Source: CAINEC01 sp046303115 | GTDB taxonomy: Bacteria; Bacteroidota; Bacteroidia; AKYH767-A; OLB10 | DNA: 20,371 nt | Reading direction: 5' to 3' | NCBI GenBank assembly: GCA_046303115.1 | Contig: JBKCGZ010000137.1 | Coordinates: 1-20,371, forward strand | Shown: in pieces, positions 14,233 through 19,851 of the stretch | How the letters are laid out: each line of letters opens with the position of its first letter | Numbering within the stretch: position 1 is the first letter of the stretch | Notes under the pieces: model-generated | Database searches by the model: none | Told to the model about the DNA's origin: nothing | What the model saw: only the letters and a program-made list of their open reading frames with translations | Translations under genes and position numbers: made by a program

Positions 14233-15129
14233 GTGCAGGAAGCTGACCTTTTTTTTAACTATTTAACTGTCGAACGTAGATTTTCAAAACATACGATCGT
14301 AAGCTATCAAACCGACTTATTGCAATTTTCAAATTTTATAAAAGACACCTACGAGGTGGAGGATATTAGAGAGGTTAGTCATTTATATATTCGCTCCTGG
14401 GTCGTCTCGTTGATGGAAAATGGAATTGATCCAAAATCCGTAAATAGAAAAATAACAGCTTTGCGATCGTTTTATAAGTTTTTAATTAAAACAGGGGTAG
14501 TCGATAAAAATCCCATGTTAAAAATACATGCACCAAAAATTTCGAAAAAGTTACCGGAGTTCCTTGACGATAAAAAGATGGATGCTTTGTTTGATAATAT
14601 GTCGAATGATGGTAATGTATACGAGCAAGCAAGAGATTTCCTTGTTCTTGATTTTTTTTACCGAACAGGCGTACGTTTATCAGAGTTAATAGAGTTGAAA
14701 ATCGAAAATGTTAATCTACATAATTTATCCGTAACTGTGACCGGTAAGCGGAATAAGGTAAGGCAAATTCCTATTACAATTGGTTTCAAGCAGGCGATTG
14801 AAAAGTACCTAAAACTTAGAAAAGAATTTTTAAATGAATTGAGTACGATTTGTCTTTATTTTTTTACTGATAATTATGGTAACAAAATGTATCCAGTCTT
14901 CGTTTATCGTATTGTAAAGGCTAATATCCAAATGGTGAGCACAGGTAAGAAGAAGAGTCCGCATATTTTAAGGCACACATTTGCTACAACGATGTTGAAC
15001 AATGGGGCGGATATAAATGTAATTAAAGAATTGCTAGGTCACAGTAACTTATCGGCTACACAGGTTTACACGCATAATACAATTGAAAAATTAAAAGAGG
15101 TCTATAAGCAGGCCTTTCCGAAAGCATAA
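14233..15129 (+). CDS. xerC: Tyrosine recombinase XerC
   Basis: A 298-residue site-specific tyrosine recombinase; Xer proteins resolve chromosome dimers at dif with a partner. The N-terminal SAM-like core-binding domain (about 1-90) shows the family start FFNYLTVERRFSKHTIVSY. The catalytic domain has the whole active site: Arg148 (TGVRLSEL), Lys172 (VTGKRNK), His244 and Arg247 (HILRH), His270 (LGHSN) and nucleophile Tyr279 (VYTH). Start: an in-frame TAG lies at 14227-14229, so the GTG at 14233 is the first possible start and gives a normal N-terminus; the next in-frame ATG is about 55 codons on. The surroundings (rpsU, hpf, tRNAs, tuf) are a stable core region rather than an integrated element, which favours a housekeeping Xer over a phage integrase. 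XerC versus XerD is assigned by context and length only. Confidence 0.93.
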   Translation: MQEADLFFNYLTVERRFSKHTIVSYQTDLLQFSNFIKDTYEVEDIREVSHLYIRSWVVSLMENGIDPKSVNRKITALRSFYKFLIKTGVVDKNPMLKIHAPKISKKLPEFLDDKKMDALFDNMSNDGNVYEQARDFLVLDFFYRTGVRLSELIELKIENVNLHNLSVTVTGKRNKVRQIPITIGFKQAIEKYLKLRKEFLNELSTICLYFFTDNYGNKMYPVFVYRIVKANIQMVSTGKKKSPHILRHTFATTMLNNGADINVIKELLGHSNLSATQVYTHNTIEKLKEVYKQAFPKA

Positions 15130-15155
15130 TTACTTATTTTAAAAAAGATAAAACT

Positions 15156-15455
15156 ATGAAACTAAAAGTTCAATCCATCCACTTCGATGCAGACCGTAAA
15201 TTACTAGCATTTGTTGAAGAAAAAATTGAGAAGCTAACTCACTTTTATGAGGACATTATTGATGGCGAAGTATTTCTTAGATTAGATAAGAGTACGGAGA
15301 AGGAAAATAAGATTGCTGAAATAAAATTGAATACGCCTGGCAAAACAATGTTTGCAAGCGAGCAATGCAAATCATTTGAAGAAGCTACAGACAGCGCAGT
15401 AGATGCTCTCAGAAAGCAGATTACTAAGTACAAAGAAAAACTAAGAAGTAATTAA
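15156..15455 (+). CDS. hpf: Ribosome hibernation-promoting factor / RaiA, short form
   Basis: A 99-residue HPF/YfiA-family protein that binds the 30S decoding region and shuts down ribosomes in stationary phase or stress. It has the family beta-alpha-beta-beta-beta-alpha pattern: a KLKVQSIHFDAD start, helix LLAFVEEKIEKL, strands around EVFLRLD and IAEIKLN, and helix FEEATDSAVDALRKQITKYK. It is the short form, lacking the C-terminal dimerisation domain of long HPF. It begins 26 bases after xerC and is followed by a terminator, so xerC and hpf probably form one transcript. No ribosome-binding sequence is visible. The next unit is the tRNA-tuf operon. Confidence 0.95.
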   Translation: MKLKVQSIHFDADRKLLAFVEEKIEKLTHFYEDIIDGEVFLRLDKSTEKENKIAEIKLNTPGKTMFASEQCKSFEEATDSAVDALRKQITKYKEKLRSN

Positions 15456-15476
15456 ATTGGTACTTAAACATAGTGG

Positions 15477-15506
15477 AAATGCGGGCTTTATGTCCGCATT
15501 TTTTAT
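15477..15506 (+). terminator. Terminator after hpf
   Basis: AAATGCGGGC (15477-15486) pairs with GTCCGCATTT (15492-15501), with one wobble pair and a five-base loop, then a T-run. It separates the xerC-hpf transcript from the tRNA-tuf promoter about 80 bases further on. Confidence 0.85.
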
Positions 15507-15538
15507 TTCCTTTACACCTTGAAATGAGCGCAACCAAG

Positions 15539-15577
15539 TTTTTTTTCAAAAAAAAATATTTTTTTTGATTTTTTTTG
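15539..15577. promoter_or_regulatory. A/T-tract block upstream of the tRNA-tuf promoter
   Basis: Four homopolymer runs follow each other: T-run (15539-15546), A-run (15548-15556), T-run (about 15559-15566) and another T-run (15569-15576). They end about 10 bases before the -33 box. Such tracts bend DNA and, upstream of stable-RNA promoters, can act as UP-like elements that raise transcription. The activating role is inferred. Confidence 0.45.
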
Positions 15578-15587
15578 TGCGGAATAC

Positions 15588-15617
15588 TTGTTTCAATCAA
15601 ATCATTTAGTAAATTTG
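15588..15617 (+). promoter_or_regulatory. Promoter of the tRNA-tuf operon
   Basis: TTG at 15588-15590 and TAAATTTG at 15610-15617 are 19 bases apart, a consensus Bacteroidota promoter. Transcription would start near 15624, about 40 bases before the first tRNA. Confidence 0.78.
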
Positions 15618-15661
15618 CAATCCGATTTTACGGGACGTTTAATTAGTTCATTGAAATTCAA

Positions 15662-15738
15662 GCCGATGTAGCTCAGTTGGTCAGAGCTACTGATTTGTAA
15701 TCTGTAGGTCGGGGGTTCGAATCCCTCCATCGGCTCCA
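15662..15738 (+). tRNA. tRNA-Thr (TGT)
   Basis: Acceptor stem GCCGATG (15662-15668) pairs with CATCGGC (15728-15734). The discriminator is T and CCA is encoded (15736-15738). D-stem GCTC/GAGC, T-loop TTCGAAT, anticodon TGT at 15696-15698 in a TTTGTAA loop. The anticodon stem has one T-T mismatch (15691 with 15703); all other stems pair. It reads ACA and other ACN codons and is the first gene of the tRNA-tuf transcript. Confidence 0.96.
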
Positions 15739-15813
15739 ATTGCCGTAGATTTAAGACGTAGCGAGATAGATATGTGTGGAAATTGTTAGTGTCCTTGAAT
15801 CCGTTTGTAAAAC

Positions 15814-15829
15814 TTCGGTATTAACCGAA
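15814..15829. repeat. Small hairpin in the Thr-Tyr tRNA spacer
   Basis: TTCGGT (15814-15819) pairs with ACCGAA (15824-15829) around a four-base loop, in the 104-base spacer between the first two tRNAs. It is not followed by a T-run. A role in processing the polycistronic tRNA precursor is possible. Nothing else recognisable is in this spacer. Confidence 0.35.
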
Positions 15830-15842
15830 AAAGAAAGGCTTA

Positions 15843-15925
15843 GGGGAGATACTCAAGCGGCCAACGAGGACAGACTGTAAATCTGTTGACTTATGTCTTC
15901 ACAGGTTCGAATCCTGTTCTCCCCA
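15843..15925 (+). tRNA. tRNA-Tyr (GTA)
   Basis: A class II tRNA with a long variable arm. Acceptor GGGGAGA (15843-15849) pairs with TCTCCCC (15918-15924), discriminator A, no encoded CCA. Anticodon GTA at 15877-15879 lies in a perfectly paired stem (ACAGA/TCTGT). T-stem ACAGG/CCTGT with loop TTCGAAT. It reads TAC and TAT. Confidence 0.97.
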
Positions 15926-16029
15926 CAATAAACTATCTTGATAAGGTAGGCAATGAATGAAAAACGTGGCAAGGTTAACTTGATATCGGTCTTTGAATGA
16001 GTATGCAATTCGGTGCATTTATTTAATTA

Positions 16030-16102
16030 GCGGAAGTAGCTCATTTGGTAGAGCATCAGCCTTCCAAGCTGAGGGTGGCCGGTTCGAGCCCGGTCTTCCG
16101 CT
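16030..16102 (+). tRNA. tRNA-Gly (TCC)
   Basis: Acceptor GCGGAAG (16030-16036) pairs with CTTCCGC (16095-16101), discriminator T, no encoded CCA. Anticodon stem TCAGC/GCTGA is perfect, with anticodon TCC at 16063-16065. T-loop TTCGAGC. It reads GGA and GGG. The 104-base spacer before it holds only weak short inverted repeats (for example ATGCA...TGCAT near 16003-16018). Confidence 0.97.
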
Positions 16103-16180
16103 CAAAGTCAAATGATTGGTGAAGGGGATGGAAGCAGGTGTTTTCTGCGATTGTGCTTTGCGGTGTACCAAATGTATCAT

Positions 16181-16256
16181 GCCAATGTAGCTCAGTCGGT
16201 AGAGCACATCCATGGTAAGGATGAGGTCACCAGTTCGATCCTGGTCATTGGCTCCA
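16181..16256 (+). tRNA. tRNA-Thr (GGT)
   Basis: Acceptor GCCAATG (16181-16187) pairs with CATTGGC (16246-16252), discriminator T and encoded CCA (16254-16256). Anticodon stem CATCC/GGATG is perfect, anticodon GGT at 16214-16216. T-stem ACCAG/CTGGT. It reads ACC and ACT. tuf starts 59 bases downstream in the same transcript. Confidence 0.97.
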
Positions 16257-16315
16257 ACAATAAATTAAAATAAAACTATTAATAATCATATTTAAACAAA
16301 AACAACTTTAATAAA

Positions 16316-17503
16316 ATGGCAAAAGAGAAATTTGATCGCTCCAAACCGCATGTAAACATCGGAACGATCGGTCACGTAGACCACGGTAAGACCACTCTGA
16401 CAGCTGCAATTACCAACGTACTTGCTCAATCAGGTCTTGCAGAGAAGAGGGATTTCGCCTCTATCGATAACGCTCCTGAAGAAAAAGAGCGTGGTATCAC
16501 AATTAACACGGCACACGTTGAGTACCAAACAGGTAATCGTCACTATGCACACGTTGACTGTCCAGGTCACGCGGATTATGTAAAGAACATGGTTACCGGT
16601 GCTGCTCAAATGGATGGAGCTATTCTAGTAGTTGCTGCGACTGATGGTCCTATGCCTCAGACTCGTGAGCATATCCTTTTAGCTCGCCAAGTAGGTGTAC
16701 CTAAAATTGTTGTTTTCATGAATAAAGTCGACATGGTTGACGACCCAGAATTGTTAGACCTTGTTGAAATGGAAATTCGTGAATTATTATCATTCTATGA
16801 ATATGATGGTGACAACACTCCAATCATTCGTGGATCTGCTTTAGGTGGATTAAACCTAGACGGTACTTGGATGCCTAAGATTCTTGAATTAATGGAAGCA
16901 GTTGATACATATATTCCAATTCCTCCTCGTCAAGTTGATTTACCTTTCCTAATGCCAGTTGAGGACGTATTCTCAATTACAGGTCGTGGAACAGTAGCAA
17001 CAGGACGTATCGAGCGTGGAGTAATCAATTCAAATGATCCAGTTGAAATTATTGGAATGCAGCCTGAAAAATTAACTTCAACAGTTACAGGTGTAGAGAT
17101 GTTCCGTAAAATCCTAGATCGTGGAGAAGCTGGTGACAACGTTGGTTTATTGTTACGTGGTATTGAGAAGACTGATATTCGTCGTGGTATGGTAATCGCA
17201 AAGCCAGGTTCAATCACTCCTCACATGAAGTTCAAGGCTGAGATTTATGTATTAAAGAAAGAAGAAGGTGGACGTCACACTCCATTCCATCAAAAATATC
17301 GCCCTCAGTTTTACTTACGTACAACTGACGTAACAGGAGAGATTACTCTACCTGAAGGACGTGAAATGGTTATGCCTGGTGATAATGTAACAATCACAGT
17401 TGAATTAATTCAACCAGTTGCAATGGACAAAGGACTTCGTTTCGCTATCCGTGAGGGTGGACGTACAGTAGGTGCTGGTCAGGTTACTGAAATCATCTCT
17501 TAA
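16316..17503 (+). CDS. tuf: Elongation factor Tu
   Basis: A 395-residue GTPase that delivers aminoacyl-tRNA to the ribosomal A site. All nucleotide-binding motifs are intact: G1 GHVDHGKT (19-26), the effector RGITI (59-63), G3 DCPGH (81-85) and G4 NKVD (136-139), followed by the two beta-barrel domains, with the tRNA-binding segment around GGRHTPFHQKYRPQFY and the end RFAIREGGRTVGAGQVTEI. Length is normal. The ATG at 16316 gives the standard MAKEKFDRSKPHVN start, and there is no Shine-Dalgarno. It is the last gene of the transcript that begins with four tRNAs, and a long hairpin follows the stop codon. Codon choice (many CGT, GGT, GAC, ATC) is more biased than in the left half of the window, as expected for a highly expressed gene. 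Confidence 0.99.
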   Translation: MAKEKFDRSKPHVNIGTIGHVDHGKTTLTAAITNVLAQSGLAEKRDFASIDNAPEEKERGITINTAHVEYQTGNRHYAHVDCPGHADYVKNMVTGAAQMDGAILVVAATDGPMPQTREHILLARQVGVPKIVVFMNKVDMVDDPELLDLVEMEIRELLSFYEYDGDNTPIIRGSALGGLNLDGTWMPKILELMEAVDTYIPIPPRQVDLPFLMPVEDVFSITGRGTVATGRIERGVINSNDPVEIIGMQPEKLTSTVTGVEMFRKILDRGEAGDNVGLLLRGIEKTDIRRGMVIAKPGSITPHMKFKAEIYVLKKEEGGRHTPFHQKYRPQFYLRTTDVTGEITLPEGREMVMPGDNVTITVELIQPVAMDKGLRFAIREGGRTVGAGQVTEIIS

Positions 17504-17518
17504 TCATATTAAAATAAT

Positions 17519-17564
17519 TTAAAATAGTATGTCCCGACAAACTGTCGGGACATACCTATTTTAA
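17519..17564 (+). terminator. Long hairpin after tuf
   Basis: GTATGTCCCGACA (17527-17539) pairs perfectly with TGTCGGGACATAC (17543-17555) around a three-base loop. The flanking AAAATA and TATTTT extend the stem past one bulge. It starts about 16 bases after the tuf stop codon. The TATTTT that would be the U-run is itself part of the extended stem, so it is an unusually long terminator and may also protect the 3' end. Confidence 0.75.
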
Positions 17565-17665
17565 AAGGTGGTGTTTTTTTCGGCGGAATTTAATGAATTT
17601 GTCGGATAAAAACAAAATAAAATTGTGTTAAAATGCAGTTTTGTCATAACCACATTGAGAAATTT

Positions 17666-17738
17666 ACGGGTGTAGCTCAATTGGTAGAGTAGCGGTCTCC
17701 AAAACCGGTGGCTGGTAGTTCGAGTCTCTCCACCCGTG
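17666..17738 (+). tRNA. tRNA-Trp (CCA)
   Basis: Acceptor ACGGGTG (17666-17672) pairs with CACCCGT (17731-17737), discriminator G, no encoded CCA. Anticodon CCA at 17699-17701 in a CTCCAAA loop. Two mismatches are visible: G-G at the first anticodon-stem pair (17692 with 17708) and T-C in the T-stem (17716 with 17728). It reads TGG. It lies between tuf and secE, a common bacterial place for this tRNA. The 100 bases before it hold no confident promoter. Confidence 0.92.
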
Positions 17739-17767
17739 CTTAAAGGGAAAAATAAACGACATTAGTT

Positions 17768-17962
17768 ATGCAAAAAATAAGCGCTTATATCAGTGATTCG
17801 TATAATGAACTGATGAATAAAGTATCATGGCCAACATGGTCAGAATTGCAAAGCAGTTCGATAGTGGTTTTAGTTGCCACATTATTGTTTGGAATAGTCG
17901 TTTTTTTAATTGATATGATTTTCCAAGGTTCTTTGAATTTAATTTATAACTTGTTTTCTTAA
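17768..17962 (+). CDS. secE: Preprotein translocase subunit SecE
   Basis: A 64-residue single-span inner-membrane protein that clamps SecY in the SecYEG protein-export channel. The sequence shows the short amphipathic N-terminal helix and the conserved NELMNKVSWPTW segment (residues 13-24), followed by one transmembrane helix (about 30-52). This is the minimal form, without the extra N-terminal spans of E. coli SecE. It starts 29 bases after tRNA-Trp and ends 5 bases before nusG, so translation of the two is probably linked. Confidence 0.96.
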   Translation: MQKISAYISDSYNELMNKVSWPTWSELQSSSIVVLVATLLFGIVVFLIDMIFQGSLNLIYNLFS

Positions 17963-17967
17963 TTGCA

Positions 17968-18519
17968 ATGTCAGATTCTACAGGCAAAAAATGGTATGTA
18001 ATCCGTGCAATTAGCGGTCAGGAAAAAAAGGTAAAGCAATACCTTGAATCCGAAATCGTTCGTGCAGGGTTGTCTGACTATGTTTCTCAGGTATTAATAC
18101 CTATGGAGAAATACTATCAGATTAAAGATGGTAAAAAAGTAAGCAAGGAAAGAAGTTTTTATCCAGGTTATATTTTGATTGAAGCGAATCTTTTGGGTGA
18201 AGTTCCCCATGTGATTCAAAATACTACAGGTGTAATTGGATTCTTAGGTGCAAAGGGCGAAGCTCCTGCACCGTTACGAATTTCTGAGGTGAACAGAATT
18301 TTAGGAAAAGTTGATGAGTTGGCAGATAGTGAAGAAGTAATCAATGTTCCTTACGTTGTAGGTGAAACGGTTAAAGTAACAGATGGTCCATTCAATAGTT
18401 TCTCAGGAATTATTGAAGAGGTGAATGAGGAGAAGAAGAAATTAAAAGTAATGGTTAAAATTTTTGGACGTAAAACTCCATTGGAGTTAAACTATGTTCA
18501 AGTAGAAAAAGAATCATAA
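17968..18519 (+). CDS. nusG: Transcription termination/antitermination protein NusG
   Basis: A 183-residue transcription elongation factor that binds RNA polymerase and links it to Rho and the ribosome. The NGN domain covers residues 7 to about 110, starting KKWYVIRAISGQEKKV and including SFYPGYILIE. The KOW domain starts near 132 (VGETVKVTDGPFNSFSGI) and ends with the usual TPLELNYVQVEK. Length is normal for the family. It starts 5 bases after secE. The 84 bases between it and the rplK ATG contain a hairpin. Confidence 0.98.
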   Translation: MSDSTGKKWYVIRAISGQEKKVKQYLESEIVRAGLSDYVSQVLIPMEKYYQIKDGKKVSKERSFYPGYILIEANLLGEVPHVIQNTTGVIGFLGAKGEAPAPLRISEVNRILGKVDELADSEEVINVPYVVGETVKVTDGPFNSFSGIIEEVNEEKKKLKVMVKIFGRKTPLELNYVQVEKES

Positions 18520-18530
18520 ACACTTTGATG

Positions 18531-18567
18531 CCTGTCTTGGTTGATGCTTCCACATTTCAAGAACAGG
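18531..18567 (+). promoter_or_regulatory. Hairpin in the nusG-rplK spacer
   Basis: CCTGTCTTG (18531-18539) pairs with CAAGAACAGG (18558-18567) with one bulged base, around an 18-base loop containing TGCTTCC (18545-18551). There is no T-run, so it is not a terminator. Its place before rplK is where L1 autoregulation acts in E. coli, but the motif is not the E. coli one. Confidence 0.5.
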
Positions 18568-18603
18568 ATTCTCCATCAGGGTAATATAAACACTAAAATA
18601 AAA

Positions 18604-19047
18604 ATGGCAAAGGAAATAGGTGCACTGATTAAATTACAAGTAAAAGGTGGCGCTGCGAATCCAGCACCTCCAATTGGACCTGCATTAGGAGCGAAAGGGG
18701 TTAACATTATGGAGTTCTGTAAGCAATTTAATGCAAGAACTCAGGATAAAGCAGGCCAGGTTTTACCTGTAATTATTACAGTTTATACTGATAAGTCGTT
18801 CGACTTTATCATCAAAACTCCTCCAGTATTCATTCAATTGATGGAGGCTGCAAAAATTCAGAAAGGTTCTGCTGAGTCTAACAGAAAGAAAGTTGGTTCT
18901 GTATCATGGGAACAAGTACGTGCGATTGCTGAAGCGAAAATGGTAGACATGAATTGTTTTACTGTTGAGTCTGCTATGAAAATGGTAGCAGGAACAGCTC
19001 GTAGTGCTGGTATCAATGTTACAGGAACAGCTCCTTGGGCTGAGTAA
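18604..19047 (+). CDS. rplK: 50S ribosomal protein uL11
   Basis: A 147-residue protein at the base of the ribosomal stalk that contacts the GTPase-associated region of 23S rRNA and translation factors. The N-terminal domain (to about 70) has KLQVKGGAANPAPPIGPALG with the conserved proline-rich hinge, and the C-terminal domain carries the rRNA-binding part. The ATG at 18604 gives the standard MAKEIGALIKLQ start and the usual length (about 140-147). A TTG at 18541 would add 21 residues encoded by the leader hairpin and is rejected. rplA follows after 79 bases. Confidence 0.98.
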   Translation: MAKEIGALIKLQVKGGAANPAPPIGPALGAKGVNIMEFCKQFNARTQDKAGQVLPVIITVYTDKSFDFIIKTPPVFIQLMEAAKIQKGSAESNRKKVGSVSWEQVRAIAEAKMVDMNCFTVESAMKMVAGTARSAGINVTGTAPWAE

Positions 19048-19062
19048 TTATAAACCCTATGT

Positions 19063-19100
19063 AGTATCGTTATCGCTTGCTGCTTCCCGTGATCGATACT
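19063..19100 (+). promoter_or_regulatory. Hairpin in the rplK-rplA spacer
   Basis: AGTATCG (19063-19069) pairs with CGATACT (19094-19100). The loop contains TGCTTCC (19081-19087), six bases before the 3' arm, the same loop word and spacing as in the nusG-rplK hairpin. No T-run follows. The rplA start is 26 bases downstream. Confidence 0.45.
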
Positions 19101-19126
19101 CAAATTAAACAAAAACAAAAATTAAA

Positions 19127-19816
19127 ATGGCTAAGTTAACTAAGAACCAGAAGGTGGCTTATGCAAAAGTAGATGCTAATAAAGCTTACACTTTGCAAGA
19201 GGCTTCTAAATTAGTAAAAGAAATATCTTATACTAAGTTTGATGCTTCTGTAGATCTTAGCGTACGCCTTGGAGTTGATCCACGTAAAGCGAATCAAATG
19301 GTTCGTGGTATCGTGACACTTCCGCATGGTACTGGTAAAACAGTTCGTGTGTTGGTACTATGTACGCCCGACAAAGAGCAAGAGGCAAAAGATGCCGGTG
19401 CTGAACATGTTGGATTGGATGATTTCATTCAAAAGATTGAAGGCGGATGGACTGATGTTGATATCATCATCACAATGCCTAGTGTAATGGCGAAAGTTGG
19501 TAAATTGGGTAAAATCCTGGGACCGCGTAACTTGATGCCGAATCCTAAAACAGGAACAGTAACCAATGACATTGGTAAAGCTGTGGCGGAAGTTAAAGCG
19601 GGTAAGATAGACTTCAAGGTTGACAAGAGTGGTATCATCCACGCGTCAATCGGTAAAGTATCATTCGATGCTCAAAAGCTATCCGATAATGCTCATGAGT
19701 TATTATCTACAATTGTAAAGTTAAAACCATCAGCTGCTAAAGGTACATACATGAAAAGTATTTCTATGAGCAGTACAATGAGTCCGGGAATTGCAATCGA
19801 ACCAAAATCGATTTAA
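19127..19816 (+). CDS. rplA: 50S ribosomal protein uL1
   Basis: A 229-residue protein of the mobile L1 stalk that helps release E-site tRNA and, in other bacteria, represses its own operon by binding the mRNA. The sequence is typical throughout: VDLSVRLGVDPRKANQMVRG near residue 40-60, the central domain with GADDI-like VGLDDFIQKIEGGW, and the very conserved GKLGKILGPRNLMPNPKTGT segment. The C-terminal part contains the family's GTYMKSISMSSTMSPGI. Length is normal. It starts at the ATG giving MAKLTKNQK, preceded only by A-rich sequence. rplJ follows after 35 bases. Confidence 0.98.
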   Translation: MAKLTKNQKVAYAKVDANKAYTLQEASKLVKEISYTKFDASVDLSVRLGVDPRKANQMVRGIVTLPHGTGKTVRVLVLCTPDKEQEAKDAGAEHVGLDDFIQKIEGGWTDVDIIITMPSVMAKVGKLGKILGPRNLMPNPKTGTVTNDIGKAVAEVKAGKIDFKVDKSGIIHASIGKVSFDAQKLSDNAHELLSTIVKLKPSAAKGTYMKSISMSSTMSPGIAIEPKSI

Positions 19817-19851
19817 AAATTCCAATTCAAAACATTAATTCGTAACGTCAA

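Noticed and set aside
14233..15129. Tyrosine recombinase as sign of a mobile element
   Set aside because: The gene sits in a conserved core order with rpsU, hpf, tRNAs and tuf. No direct repeats of tRNA 3' ends, no excisionase and no cargo genes are seen.
15539..15577. T-runs as a second terminator after hpf
   Set aside because: No GC-rich stem precedes these runs; the true terminator is at 15477-15506.
16019..16213. Minus-strand reading frame of 64 codons
   Set aside because: It lies antisense to tRNA-Gly and tRNA-Thr(GGT) and arises from the tRNA sequence.
18541..18603. N-terminal extension of rplK from a TTG start
   Set aside because: The added residues are encoded by the leader hairpin and do not resemble uL11, while the ATG at 18604 gives the standard start and length.
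19817..19851. L10-binding leader before rplJ
   Set aside because: The gap is only 35 AT-rich bases with no stem-loop or kink-turn pattern.
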